Assembly: GCA_041691315.1 (NCBI GenBank)
Contig: JBEPUW010000005.1
Location: forward strand, 88,066-152,065
Length of the DNA: 64,000 nucleotides
Direction of reading: 5' to 3'
Source of the DNA: Poindextera sp041691315
GTDB taxonomy: Bacteria > Pseudomonadota > Alphaproteobacteria > Caulobacterales > Caulobacteraceae
The position numbers and the translations under genes were made by a program. The notes beneath the pieces are model-generated. The model ran no database searches. It worked only from the letters and a program-made list of their open reading frames with translations, and had not been told where the DNA came from. This document shows, piece by piece, positions 34,313 to 43,052 of this stretch (position 1 is the stretch's first letter; each line of letters begins with the position of its first letter).

Positions 34313-35797
34313 ATGTCGAGTCTTTCAGGCCTGATCGAATACGTCCATCCAATCGATCCGACCAGCCTATGCGGGACGGTGCTCGATCGGATTCTCGATA
34401 CGCCAGGCTGCGATCTATTGGCGGTGGTCAAGCAAGGCCGCCCGGTCGGGATCATCGCCCGCGGCGCCATCCGCGCCCAGAACGCCGGCCTGCGCGCCTC
34501 GGAGATCATGTCGCCGGCCCTGACGGTCAGCGCCGAGACCAGCGTCGACGAGGCCTGTTCGCTGCTGCTCGCCCATATCGAGCCGGCCGCCGGCCTGGTG
34601 GTGGTCGAGCGCGGCCGCTATTGCGGCGTGGTCTCGACCCGGGCGTTGCTGCGCCGTCACAGCGACGACCACAGCGCGTCGGCCATGAACCGCCGCTTTG
34701 TCGAGATGCTCAACCACGAGATGCGCACCCCGATGAACGGGGTGATCGCGGTCGCCGACCTGCTTCAGCGCCAGCCGCTCACAGCCGACGCCCAGGCCTT
34801 TGTGCGCACCATCGTCGAGTCCAGCCAGGCCACCCTGCGGACGCTCAACGACGCCCTGGAACTGTCCCGCGCCGAGGCCGGTGAGATGGCGCTCGACATG
34901 CAGGCCTCGGGCCTGCGCGAACTGATGGATAGCCTGCAGGCGAGCTGGCAGGCGCGGGCGACCCAGGACGGGGTCACCCTGCTGATCGGCTATGACGGCC
35001 CGCCCGATCTCAGCGCCATGATCGACGCCACTCGCGTCCAGCAACTGTTCGACGTGCTGGTCGACACCGCCCTGTCGCTCAACCGCCAGGGCGCGGTCGA
35101 GGCCAGTCTGCAGGCCGAACGCACGCCCGAAGGTCTGCGCCTGACTGGCCGCGTCTGCGACACCGGCGGCGGCCTTTCGGCCGAGCGGGTGGCTAACGCC
35201 TTCGCCGACCCCGCCGCCCAGGCCGATGCGTCGGGTCTGCAGGCCAAGCTGGCGCTGACGCTCTGCCGCCGGCTGGTCGAGCGGATGGGCGGCGAGATCC
35301 GCGCCGACGCCAATCCGGGGGCCGGCGTCACCATCGTCTTCAACCTCCTGGCGCCGGAAGCCAACGCCACGGAAGACCACGACCCCAACAGCGTGCTGAA
35401 GCGGCCTGCGCACGTGCTGGTGGTCGACGACAACGCCACCAATCGCATGGTGGCCGAGGCGCTGTGCGAAATGTTCGAATGCACCTGCGAGTGCGTCGAG
35501 GACGGCGCCGAGGCGGTCGAGGCCGCGCGCACCGGCCGCTTCGACCTGGTCCTGATGGACATCCGCATGCCGCGCATGGACGGTGTCGAGGCCACCCGCG
35601 CCATCCGCGCCATGCCAGGCCTCGCCGGAACGGTGCCGATCATCGCGCTGACCGCCAACGCCGACCCCGAAGACGCCCAGTCCTACATCAACAGCGGCAT
35701 GCAGTGCGTCGTCGAAAAGCCGATCAAGCCGGAGAAGCTGCTGATCGCCATGAACGAGGCCCTGCCGGAAGTCCTCGGCCGCGCGGCGGCGGCGTAG
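34313..35797 (+). CDS. CBS-like/histidine-kinase/receiver hybrid with degenerate ATP site
   Basis: A protein of about 494 residues. Residues 20-115 look like a CBS-like pair (CDLLAVVKQGRPVGIIARGA, LRASEIMSPALTV, GRYCGVVSTRALLRR). Then a HisKA helix with His135 in MLNHEMRTPMNGVI. The HATPase region has lost its N-box: the expected N-L-x-x-N-A-x-K reads FDVLVDTALSLNR, and the G2 box is ASGLQAKLALTLC in place of GTGLGL. A good receiver domain follows (VLVVDDNATNRMV, Asp416 in LVLMDIRMPRMDG). So it may be phosphorylated by another kinase or act as a scaffold. The start is unsure (ATG 34313, no clear ribosome site). Confidence 0.8.
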   Translation: MSSLSGLIEYVHPIDPTSLCGTVLDRILDTPGCDLLAVVKQGRPVGIIARGAIRAQNAGLRASEIMSPALTVSAETSVDEACSLLLAHIEPAAGLVVVERGRYCGVVSTRALLRRHSDDHSASAMNRRFVEMLNHEMRTPMNGVIAVADLLQRQPLTADAQAFVRTIVESSQATLRTLNDALELSRAEAGEMALDMQASGLRELMDSLQASWQARATQDGVTLLIGYDGPPDLSAMIDATRVQQLFDVLVDTALSLNRQGAVEASLQAERTPEGLRLTGRVCDTGGGLSAERVANAFADPAAQADASGLQAKLALTLCRRLVERMGGEIRADANPGAGVTIVFNLLAPEANATEDHDPNSVLKRPAHVLVVDDNATNRMVAEALCEMFECTCECVEDGAEAVEAARTGRFDLVLMDIRMPRMDGVEATRAIRAMPGLAGTVPIIALTANADPEDAQSYINSGMQCVVEKPIKPEKLLIAMNEALPEVLGRAAAA

Positions 35798-35851
35798 GCC
35801 TCACGCGGGAGCGAAACCGCGAGCCCAATGTTGCACCGAGGGCGACGTTGA

Positions 35852-35870
35852 TCTAGATTTGTTGTCTAGA
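35852..35870. promoter_or_regulatory. Paired TCTAGA palindromes upstream of vapB
   Basis: TCTAGA occurs at 35852-35857 and again at 35865-35870, each a palindrome, together an inverted repeat ending 10 nt before the vapB ATG. Placement fits an operator bound by the VapB-VapC complex. Binding is inferred. Confidence 0.5.
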
Positions 35871-35880
35871 CGGTGACCCA

Positions 35881-36135
35881 ATGGCCCTCAGCATCAAGAC
35901 CGACGAAGCCGATCGACTGGCTCGAAGGCTCGCCCAAGTCACGGGCGAGACAATGACCCAGGCCGTAACGGTGGCCTTGCGGGAGCGGCTTGACCGGGAG
36001 GAGCAGATTGCGCTCCGCACCCCGGAGCAGAAGCTGGCTGAACTCGACGTCATTCTGGCGAGGATGCGGGTCGGGCTTGATACTCGACCTGTCACCAAAG
36101 AAGAATGGGACGAAGCGTCGGGCGACACGGATTGA
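35881..36135 (+). CDS. vapB: VapB-type antitoxin (Rv0623-like)
   Basis: An 84-residue antitoxin: N-terminal MALSIKTDEADRLARRLAQVTGETMTQAVTVALRERL is the ribbon-helix-helix-like DNA-binding part of the PSK family, followed by an acidic C-terminal tail (VTKEEWDEASGDTD) that wraps the toxin. It overlaps vapC by 4 nt (TTGA at 36132-36135), so the pair is translationally coupled. Confidence 0.88.
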   Translation: MALSIKTDEADRLARRLAQVTGETMTQAVTVALRERLDREEQIALRTPEQKLAELDVILARMRVGLDTRPVTKEEWDEASGDTD

Positions 36136-36539
36136 TCGTCGTCGACAGCTCCGCGATCGTCGCCATCATACTTGATGAGCCCACTGGTCCCGAAATGGCC
36201 AGGCGATTGACCGCTGAGGCAGAGAGTCTCATGTCCGTCGCCAACTACGTGGAAACCGGACAGGTTCTCGCACAACGCAATCCCACTGCGATTCAGCGCG
36301 TGCTCGGCGATTTTCACGACTTCCTGAGCGCCGCCAGTGTCTCTCTTGCCTCGATTGATGAGGCCCAGGCGCGCCTCGCGCTCGACGCTCGCATTCGATA
36401 CGGCCGTGGTTTCGGCCATGCGGCGCGGCTGAATTACAGCGATTGTTTCGCCTATGCGCTGGCCAAGTCCCGCAATCTTCCGTTGCTGTTCATTGGCAAC
36501 GACTTCACGCACACGGACATCATCTCCGCGCTCGCTTGA
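36132..36539 (+). CDS. vapC: VapC-type PIN-domain toxin
   Basis: A 135-residue PIN endoribonuclease starting at TTG 36132 (MIVVDSSAIVAIILDEP). The acidic Mg2+ site includes Asp5, the Glu of NYVETGQVL and the Asp of LNYSDCFAYALA. Such toxins cut tRNA or rRNA and stop growth. The longer frame from 36105 would extend back into vapB and is not needed. All key acids are present, so it should be active. Confidence 0.88.
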   Translation: MIVVDSSAIVAIILDEPTGPEMARRLTAEAESLMSVANYVETGQVLAQRNPTAIQRVLGDFHDFLSAASVSLASIDEAQARLALDARIRYGRGFGHAARLNYSDCFAYALAKSRNLPLLFIGNDFTHTDIISALA

Positions 36540-36545
36540 CGTTGC

Positions 36546-38216
36546 TCAGGCCGCCAGCGCGCCCACGACCGCCTTGCCGAGGATCATGTCCGCGGCCTTT
36601 TCGGCGATCATGATGGTCGGCGCGTTGGTGTTGCCGGAGACCAGGCGCGGCATGATCGAGGCGTCGACGACGCGCAGGCCCTCGACCCCGTGCACGCGCA
36701 ACTGGGGATCGACCACGGCGGCCGGGCCCGAGCCCATCTGGCAGGTGCCGACCGGGTGATAGATGGTCGAGCCGGCCTGCCTGGCGAACTCCAGCAACAT
36801 CTCGTCGGTGTTGAAATCCGCGCCTGGCAGCAGTTCGCTCTCGATCCATTTGGCCAGGGCCGGCTGGGCGGCGATCTTGCGGCCCCATTTCAGCGAGGCC
36901 ACCGCGACCTGCTGGTCGATCGGGTCGGACAGATAGTTGGGCTGGATCGACGGATATTCCGCCGGATTGGACGACTTGATCCTGATGGTTCCCCGGCTTT
37001 CGGGGCGCACCTGGCAGGGCGCGATGGTCAGGCCGGGCTGGCCCTCCAGCTCCATCACCTGCTGCTCCATCAGCTTCTGGACGTCCATGGTCGCCGGCAG
37101 GATGTGGAACTGGATGTCGGGACTGGAAAGCTCCGGTCGCGACTTGCAGAAGACCGCGATATGCGCCGCCGAAAGGCTGAGCAGCCCCTTGCGCTGGAAG
37201 ATGTATTTCAGCGCCTCGCCCAGGAAGCGCGTGCCCTTGGTCAGTTCGTTGACCGACACCGTGCCGGGCTTCAGCCGGTAGGTGTTGGTGATGACATAGT
37301 GGTCCTGCAGGTTCTCGCCGACGCCGGCGAGGTCGGCGATCACCGCGATGCCCTTCTCACGCAGCAGGTCGGCCGGGCCGACGCCCGAAAGCTGCAACAG
37401 CTGTGGCGAATTGATCGCGCCGCCGCTCAGGATGACCTCGGCGGACGCCTTCGCGGTCTTGGTCTCGCCGTTCTGGATGTACTCGACACCGACCGCGCGC
37501 TTGCCCTCGAACAGGACGCGGGTGGTCAGCGCGTTGGTCTCGACAGTCAGGTTGGGCCGGTTCATCACCGGGTGCAGATAGGCGACCGCGGCCGAGCAGC
37601 GCTGGCCGTTCTTCACGGTCAGCTGGTAGTAGCCGACGCCCTCCTGATCGGCGCCGTTGACGTCCGGATTGCGCGGGATGCCGGCCTCGACGCAGGCCTC
37701 GACCACGTCGTCCGAAACCTCATGGGTCTGGGTCACGTCGGAGACGTTCAGCGGTCCGCCGGCGCCATGGTGCTCCTCCAGGCCGGCGCGTTCCTGGTGC
37801 TCGGCGCGCAGGAAATAGGGTCGCACGTCGTCCCAGGCCCAGCCGTCGCAGCCCAGCTGCCGCCAGCCGTCATAATCTGAGTGCTGGCCGCGGATATAGA
37901 GCAGGCCGTTGATCGAGGACGAGCCGCCCAGCACCTTGCCGCGCGGCCAGACATGGGCGCGGCCGGTGATCGGATCGGCTTCCGTCGGATAGAGCCAGTT
38001 GACCTTGGGGTCCTTCAGCGTCTGCGAATAGCCCACCGGCACGTGGATCATCAGGTTGGACATGAACTGGCCGGGGTTCCTGGTCGGCCGGTCGTCGCCG
38101 CCGGCTTCGAGCAGCAGCACCCGGGTCTTGCCGTCCGCGGTCAGGCGGTTGGCCAGCACGCAGCCCGCCGATCCCGCTCCCACCACGATGTAGTCGGCCA
38201 TGATCGGCTCGGCCAT
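36546..38216 (-). CDS. GMC-family choline/alcohol dehydrogenase
   Basis: A 556-residue FAD oxidoreductase. FAD motif IVVGAGSAGCVLANRLTAD; GMC signature 1 RGKVLGGSSSINGLLYIRGQ; signature 2 GAINSPQLLQLSGVG; catalytic His in YHPVGTCQMG and Asn in GNTNAPTIMIAEKAAD. It resembles BetA and polyethylene-glycol or alcohol dehydrogenases. It oxidises an alcohol to an aldehyde; substrate unknown, choline not provable. Start ATG 38216 (AGGGAAAC upstream); 38201 is an alternative. Confidence 0.9.
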   Translation of the reverse strand: MAEPIMADYIVVGAGSAGCVLANRLTADGKTRVLLLEAGGDDRPTRNPGQFMSNLMIHVPVGYSQTLKDPKVNWLYPTEADPITGRAHVWPRGKVLGGSSSINGLLYIRGQHSDYDGWRQLGCDGWAWDDVRPYFLRAEHQERAGLEEHHGAGGPLNVSDVTQTHEVSDDVVEACVEAGIPRNPDVNGADQEGVGYYQLTVKNGQRCSAAVAYLHPVMNRPNLTVETNALTTRVLFEGKRAVGVEYIQNGETKTAKASAEVILSGGAINSPQLLQLSGVGPADLLREKGIAVIADLAGVGENLQDHYVITNTYRLKPGTVSVNELTKGTRFLGEALKYIFQRKGLLSLSAAHIAVFCKSRPELSSPDIQFHILPATMDVQKLMEQQVMELEGQPGLTIAPCQVRPESRGTIRIKSSNPAEYPSIQPNYLSDPIDQQVAVASLKWGRKIAAQPALAKWIESELLPGADFNTDEMLLEFARQAGSTIYHPVGTCQMGSGPAAVVDPQLRVHGVEGLRVVDASIMPRLVSGNTNAPTIMIAEKAADMILGKAVVGALAA

Positions 38217-38344
38217 GATGCGTTTCCCTGAAGATTATCGTTGTTAATCCGGTTTATGGCTTGGCGCCGGGGCGCCCGTAAAGGGCCGCCTTGACTGCCC
38301 GAACGTCACCGGCCGACCCATCGAGCCGCAAGGGAGCCCTTAAG

Positions 38345-39229
38345 ATGCCGCAACCCACCTTCGAAACCATCCTCTATGCCGTCGAGGATGGCATAGCGAC
38401 CATCACGCTGAACCGGCCCGACCGGCTGAACGCCTTCACCAACCAGATGATGCTGGACATGATCGCCGCCTTCGACGCCACCGACGCCGACGACGCGGTC
38501 AGGGTGGTGATCGTCACCGGCGCGGGGCGCGGCTTTTGCGCCGGCGCCGACCTTGCCGCCGGCGGCGCGACCTTCGATCGCAACGCCCGGCCCGATCCCA
38601 CCCGCGACTCGGTCCGCGTCAACGACGTCGAGCGCGACGGCGGCGGGCGGCTCACCCTGCGCATCTACGAAAGCCTGAAACCCATTATCGCCGCGGTGAA
38701 CGGGCCCGCCGTCGGCGTCGGCGTGACCATGCAGCTGGCCATGGATATCCGCATGGCCTCCACCCAGGCGCGCTACGGCTTCGTCTTCGCCCGCCGCGGC
38801 CTGGCGCCGGAGGCCGCCTCGTCCTGGTTCCTGTCCAAGCTGGTCGGCGTCCAGACTGCGCTGGAGTGGTGTTATACCGGCCGGGTCTTCCCGGCGGCCG
38901 AGGCGCATGAGCGCGGCCTGGTCCGCTCGGTCCACGAACCCGACGACCTGTTGCCGGCGGCGCGCGCCCTGGCCCGCGAGATCGCCGACAACACCGCACC
39001 CGTGTCCATCGCCCTGACCCGCCAGATGATCTGGCGCCTGGCCGGGGCCGAGCACCCCATGCTCGCCCACCGCGCCGATTCTCGCGCCATCCAGACCCGC
39101 GGCGCCCAGGCCGACGTGCGCGAAGGCGTCAACGCCTTCCTGGAAAAGCGCCCCGCCGTCTTCCCCAACAAAGTCTCCGCCGACCTTCCAGACATCTGGG
39201 CGGGCTGGTCGCCGCCAGAGTTCAAATAG
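38345..39229 (+). CDS. Enoyl-CoA hydratase/isomerase family protein
   Basis: A 294-residue crotonase: TITLNRPDRLNAFTNQMM, GAGRGFCAGADLAAGG, and KPIIAAVNGPAVGVGVTMQLAMD are the oxyanion-hole and CoA motifs. The region RRGLAPEAASSWFLSKLVG carries the second acidic position (Glu). ATG 38345 has AAGGGAG upstream. It likely hydrates an enoyl-CoA in beta-oxidation. Divergent from the GMC gene with 128 nt between, which may hold both promoters. Confidence 0.88.
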   Translation: MPQPTFETILYAVEDGIATITLNRPDRLNAFTNQMMLDMIAAFDATDADDAVRVVIVTGAGRGFCAGADLAAGGATFDRNARPDPTRDSVRVNDVERDGGGRLTLRIYESLKPIIAAVNGPAVGVGVTMQLAMDIRMASTQARYGFVFARRGLAPEAASSWFLSKLVGVQTALEWCYTGRVFPAAEAHERGLVRSVHEPDDLLPAARALAREIADNTAPVSIALTRQMIWRLAGAEHPMLAHRADSRAIQTRGAQADVREGVNAFLEKRPAVFPNKVSADLPDIWAGWSPPEFK

Positions 39230-39313
39230 CGTGCAGCCTGTTGCGTCCGCTTTCCGCCAGCCCGGCTCGCTCGTCGCTGCCACTGTCCGGCATCGACAGA
39301 GGAGAGACGAGCC

Positions 39314-39712
39314 ATGGCTTCGATCCGTAAGGAAATTCCGCTCAGCGCCAGCCCCGAGGCGGTATGGGATGTGGTGCGCGACGTGGGCGCGGTGGCGACT
39401 CGGTTCGCGCCCGGCTTCGTGGTCGATGTGCGGATGGAGACGGGCGCGCGCCTGGTCACCTTCGGCAACGGCATGGTCGTGCGGGAAACCATCGTCGACC
39501 TGGACGAGAGCTCGCGGCGGCTGGCCTATTCGGTGGCCAGCGAGCGGCTCACCCACCACAACGCCTCCTTCCAAGTGGTCGCCGATGGCGCCGGCTGCCG
39601 GCTCATCTGGGTTGCCGACCTGCTGCCCGACACGGCCGCGCCCACCATCGAGGCCATGATGGAGCAGGGCGCGGCCGCCACGAAACGGACCCTGGATGGG
39701 CTGGCCGCCTGA
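39314..39712 (+). CDS. SRPBCC-family ligand-binding protein
   Basis: A 132-residue START/Bet-v1-like protein: ASIRKEIPLSASPEAVWDVVRDVGAVATRF at the N-terminus, VRETIVDLDESSRRLAYSVASERLTHHNASFQVVADG in the middle, and helix C AAPTIEAMMEQGAAATKRTLDGL. It forms a hydrophobic cup for lipid or polyketide ligands. GAGGAG lies 9 nt before ATG 39314. Its ligand and partner are unknown. Confidence 0.88.
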   Translation: MASIRKEIPLSASPEAVWDVVRDVGAVATRFAPGFVVDVRMETGARLVTFGNGMVVRETIVDLDESSRRLAYSVASERLTHHNASFQVVADGAGCRLIWVADLLPDTAAPTIEAMMEQGAAATKRTLDGLAA

Positions 39713-39767
39713 AGCGGGTTGAGGAAACGTGTGAAGCGGCTCCGCCCGCAACCGCTCTAGCGGTGAT

Positions 39768-41528
39768 CTAGGGCGCCGCGGCGGGTGGCTTGCCGCTCTC
39801 CGGCGCCCCGCCCGGCCGCGGGCCGCGGTGAGACGGCGCTGGCGGTTTAGCCACTGCCGGCAATGAGGCCCGGGCGTTCGCCTGCGCGCGCTCGGCGGCC
39901 AGCTTGGCGGCCTCGGCCTGGCCCCGAGCAGCCGCCTGAGCCCCAAGCTGGGCCTGATGTTGCGATTCAAGCTGCGCCTGCCGTGCGGCCTGAGCCTGGG
40001 CCTGACCCTGGGCGCGCGCGGCGATCTGGGCTTGATGTTGCGCTTCAAGCTGCGCCTGCCGCGCGGCCTGGGCCTGGGCCTGACCTTGGGCGTGCGCGGC
40101 GATCTGAGCCTGATGCTGCGCCTCAAGCTGCGCCTGGTGCGCGGCCTGGGCTTGAGCCTGACCCTGGGCGCGCGCGGCGATCTGGGCCTGACGCTGCGCC
40201 TCAAGCTGCGCCTGGCGCGCGGCCTGGGCCTGACCCTGGGCGCGGGCGGCCAGTCCGGCCTGACGCTGCGCTTCCAGCTGGGCTTGGCGCGCGGCCTGGG
40301 CCTGGGCCTGACCTTGGGCACGCGCGGCGATCTCGGCCTGATGCTGCGACTGGAGTTGAGCCTGATGCGCCGCCTGGGCCTGGATCTGTGCTTGCCGCGC
40401 GGCTTCAGCCCGGGCCGCGGCGTTCGCGCCGCCGTTCAGCGGCGCTGCGGGCGTCAATGCGGAGGGCGGAGCGCCGGCGGGCGTCGGCGGCGGACGGTGG
40501 TCGCGCCTGGGTTGGTCAGGACCACTCTGCTGACCCGGCTGCGGCCCTGCGGGCGGCTGCGCTTGAGGTCCAGGCTGCTGCTGAGCCGGCGGCTGAGGTT
40601 TCGGCCCGAAACCGAAGGGGGCGCCGCCTGGGTTCCGCGGCTCGCCGACCGCGACCGCGCGGCTGTGCGCCCGCTGCGCCGCCTGCCAGTCCTGGGCGGC
40701 GAGCTGGGCGTTGTTGGTCTGCTCGGCGAACCGCGCGGCCTGAGCCTCGCGCCGGTAGCGTTCGGCGTCCCATTGCGCCTGTTCCTGCTGTTGGTGGTCG
40801 GCGTGATAGGCCTGCCAGTCCTGGTCGGCGGCCTGGTCGGCGGACCATTGGGCGCGTTCGCTGTCGATCTCGCTGCGCCGCGCGGCCCAATTGGCCTGCG
40901 CGACCGCCTCGCGCTGCTGGCGCTGCGAAGCCGCGTAGATCGCTTCGGCCCTGGCCAGGAAACGGCCGGCCATCCCGGCCTGGCGGTCGAGATAGTCCGG
41001 CGCCAGCGCGCGGCCCTGGCGGTCATAGACCACCACCAACACGCCGTTGTCATAGCCGTAGCTGTTGTCCGGATCGCGCACCAGATAGGGCGTCTGCGAC
41101 CCCGCCTCGTAATAATAATAGCGGTAGCCACCGCCCGGCAACGCTTCGGCCACCCGAGTCGACTGGTCGTCCCCGCGCCAGACCCAGGGCCGCTCGCCGC
41201 CGCCGTAGTCGAAGGCATAGTCCGGTGGCGCATCGCCGAAGGCCGCACTCATCGCGTAGGCCCGGTCGGCGAAGGCGTAGCGATCACCGACATTGGCCAG
41301 TCGCCCGACGCTCGCCGGGGCGGCCGGCGGCAGAGCGCTGGCGAGCGGCGCCGGCGCAATCGGCGCGGCGCCCGAGGTGGACAACGGGATGGCCGACAGC
41401 GGCGTCGGGGCAGAGGAGACCGCGGCCTGCTGGTTGTTCGGCTGGCATGCGCTCAACGCCAACCCCGCGAGCGCCCCGGCGACCACCGCGTGCGAAACGC
41501 CCCGCCGCAGGATGTATCGATAGGTCAT
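39768..41528 (-). CDS. Lipoprotein with 26-residue Gln/Ala tandem repeats
   Basis: A protein of 586 residues. It has a lipoprotein signal (HAVVAGALAGLALSAC, Cys at about residue 24), a Tyr-rich folded part at roughly residues 70-185 (FADRAYAMSAAFGDAPPDYAFDYGGG...YYYYEAGSQTPYLVRDPDN), a Trp-containing helical part with WQAYHADHQQQEQAQWDAERY, and a Pro/Gln linker. Then come six near-identical units of about 26 residues (such as QAQLEAQHQAQIAARAQGQ), likely one long helix or coiled coil. The tail is Pro-rich. ATG 41528 gives the lipoprotein signal. Function unknown; an envelope fibre or spacer is a guess. Confidence 0.8.
   Translation of the reverse strand: MTYRYILRRGVSHAVVAGALAGLALSACQPNNQQAAVSSAPTPLSAIPLSTSGAAPIAPAPLASALPPAAPASVGRLANVGDRYAFADRAYAMSAAFGDAPPDYAFDYGGGERPWVWRGDDQSTRVAEALPGGGYRYYYYEAGSQTPYLVRDPDNSYGYDNGVLVVVYDRQGRALAPDYLDRQAGMAGRFLARAEAIYAASQRQQREAVAQANWAARRSEIDSERAQWSADQAADQDWQAYHADHQQQEQAQWDAERYRREAQAARFAEQTNNAQLAAQDWQAAQRAHSRAVAVGEPRNPGGAPFGFGPKPQPPAQQQPGPQAQPPAGPQPGQQSGPDQPRRDHRPPPTPAGAPPSALTPAAPLNGGANAAARAEAARQAQIQAQAAHQAQLQSQHQAEIAARAQGQAQAQAARQAQLEAQRQAGLAARAQGQAQAARQAQLEAQRQAQIAARAQGQAQAQAAHQAQLEAQHQAQIAAHAQGQAQAQAARQAQLEAQHQAQIAARAQGQAQAQAARQAQLESQHQAQLGAQAAARGQAEAAKLAAERAQANARASLPAVAKPPAPSHRGPRPGGAPESGKPPAAAP
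39955..40416. repeat. Tandem repeat of 78 nt (26 codons), six units
   Basis: Equivalent words TGATGTTGCG/TGATGCTGCG/TGACGCTGCG begin at 39955, 40033, 40111, 40189, 40261 and 40339, so the period is 78 nt with one unit shortened to 72. All units keep frame and encode the Gln/Ala repeats of the lipoprotein. Copies are highly similar, so unit number may vary between strains. Confidence 0.85.
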
Positions 41529-41723
41529 GGCGCAGGTCTCCGTCGGTCCGTGGGCTTCGCGGCATCGCCGCAATGGCCAGATCGCGCGTTTGCGGATGAA
41601 CGGGGACGGAACGGGGCGCTCAGCGGATCGCTATATTGCGTCGCCGAGCCGCTAGGGTCTTGATGCGGCATCCTCGGACTGGCAGTCGCGAGTCCAGCGA
41701 TCCCCGCGCGGAGCCTGCCAGCC

Positions 41724-43052
41724 ATGACCACCGACGCATCCGTCCTCGCGGACGAGCCCGCCGATGTCGCTCCGGCCCCGCTCTCCACCTCGGTGCGGTC
41801 ACGAATTTTGCTTTATCTCAGCGTGCTGATCCTGCTGATCGGCTTCGGGGCGCCCTTCGCCGGACTGATCGATGTGCCGATCAGCTTCTTCCTGAAGAAT
41901 AAGCTGCATCTGAGCGCCCACCAGGTCGCCGACTTCCGCCTAGCCTCGGCCATTCCGCTCTACCTGTCCTTCATCTTCGGCTTCATCCGCGACACCTGGC
42001 ATCCGTTCGGCATGCGCGACCGCGGCTTCATGATCGTGTTCGGGGCGATCTGTGCGGCGATCTATGTGCTCTTCGCCTTCGTGCCGGTGACCTATTGGAC
42101 GCTGCTGATCGCGGTCATTTTGCTGACCACTGCCTTCCTGTTCGTGCAGGCGGCGCAGTCCGGCCTGACCTCGACCATCGGCCAGCAGCACGTGATGTCG
42201 GGTCAGGTCTCGACCATGTGGAACATATTCCTGTCGGTCCCAATACTGGCCGGCTTCTTCATCGGCGGCCTGATCAGCGACCAGCTGGAAGGCAAAAATG
42301 CCGATACCGCGGCGCGCATCCTCTTCCTGGTCGGCGCGGGCATCATGGCGGCGCTGGCGCTCTACAGTGTCTGGAAGCCGAAAAGCATCTACGCCAACGT
42401 CCACGCCGAGACCGGGCCGGCGGCGCATCCGTGGGATGATTTCAAGCGCCTGGTGCGGCATTGGCCGGCCTATCCGGCCTTGCTTATCTGGCTGCTATGG
42501 AACTTCGCACCCGGTTCACAGACGCCATTGCAGTTCTATTTGCAGAACACGCTGCACTCGAACGATGCCCAGTGGGGCGATTGGAACGCCATTTTCGCCG
42601 GCTCCTTTATCCCAACCTTCATGTTGTTCGGGGTGCTTTGTCAGCGCTTCTCGCTCCGCCCGCTGCTGTTTTGGGGGACGGTCGTCGCTGTGCCGCAGAT
42701 GATTCCGCTCCTGTTCATTCACACGGTGACCGGCGCCCTGATCGCCGCCGCGCCGATCGGCCTGATGGGAGGCGTCGCCACGGCCGCCTACCTGGATCTG
42801 CTGATCCGCTCCTGCCCTCGCGGCCTGCAGGGCACGATCATCATGATGTCGACCGGCCTCTATTGGGTGGTCTCGCGATTTGGCGACCTCCTGGGCACGA
42901 CCCTCTATGAGCGCTTTGGCGGTTTCAAGGTCTGCGTGATCGCCATCACCACCGTCTACGCCCTGATTCTGCCGGCCTTGCTGCTGGTGCCCAGGCGCCT
43001 GACCGCGACGGCCGACGGTCAGGCGCCCGAGGTCGCGTTCACCGCCGACTGA
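41724..43052 (+). CDS. MFS transporter, BT1/unassigned type
   Basis: A 442-residue major-facilitator protein with about 12 hydrophobic helices. The first loop motif is FRLASAIPLYLSFIFGFIRDTW...RDRGFM, in place of the classic GxxxDRxGRR, and helix motifs such as VSTMWNIFLSVPILAGFFIGGLISD follow. It resembles folate-biopterin-type MFS proteins only loosely. Substrate unknown. It converges with the next MFS gene, sharing 34 nt of 3' end (43019-43052). Confidence 0.85.
   Translation: MTTDASVLADEPADVAPAPLSTSVRSRILLYLSVLILLIGFGAPFAGLIDVPISFFLKNKLHLSAHQVADFRLASAIPLYLSFIFGFIRDTWHPFGMRDRGFMIVFGAICAAIYVLFAFVPVTYWTLLIAVILLTTAFLFVQAAQSGLTSTIGQQHVMSGQVSTMWNIFLSVPILAGFFIGGLISDQLEGKNADTAARILFLVGAGIMAALALYSVWKPKSIYANVHAETGPAAHPWDDFKRLVRHWPAYPALLIWLLWNFAPGSQTPLQFYLQNTLHSNDAQWGDWNAIFAGSFIPTFMLFGVLCQRFSLRPLLFWGTVVAVPQMIPLLFIHTVTGALIAAAPIGLMGGVATAAYLDLLIRSCPRGLQGTIIMMSTGLYWVVSRFGDLLGTTLYERFGGFKVCVIAITTVYALILPALLLVPRRLTATADGQAPEVAFTAD

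Noticed and set aside
34153..34509. Basic minus-strand ORF before the CBS-like hybrid kinase
   Set aside because: The Arg/Lys-rich product lacks a ribosome site and overlaps the kinase's coding region; the gap 34015-34312 shows no supported gene.
39955..40416. CRISPR-like regular array
   Set aside because: Units are contiguous with no variable spacers, the period is a multiple of three and the array is coding.
39863..41663. Long plus-strand frames opposite the repeat lipoprotein
   Set aside because: They are Arg/Pro- or Leu/Arg-rich products of the high GC content antisense to a repeat gene with a signal peptide and clear domain structure; no ribosome site or family pattern.
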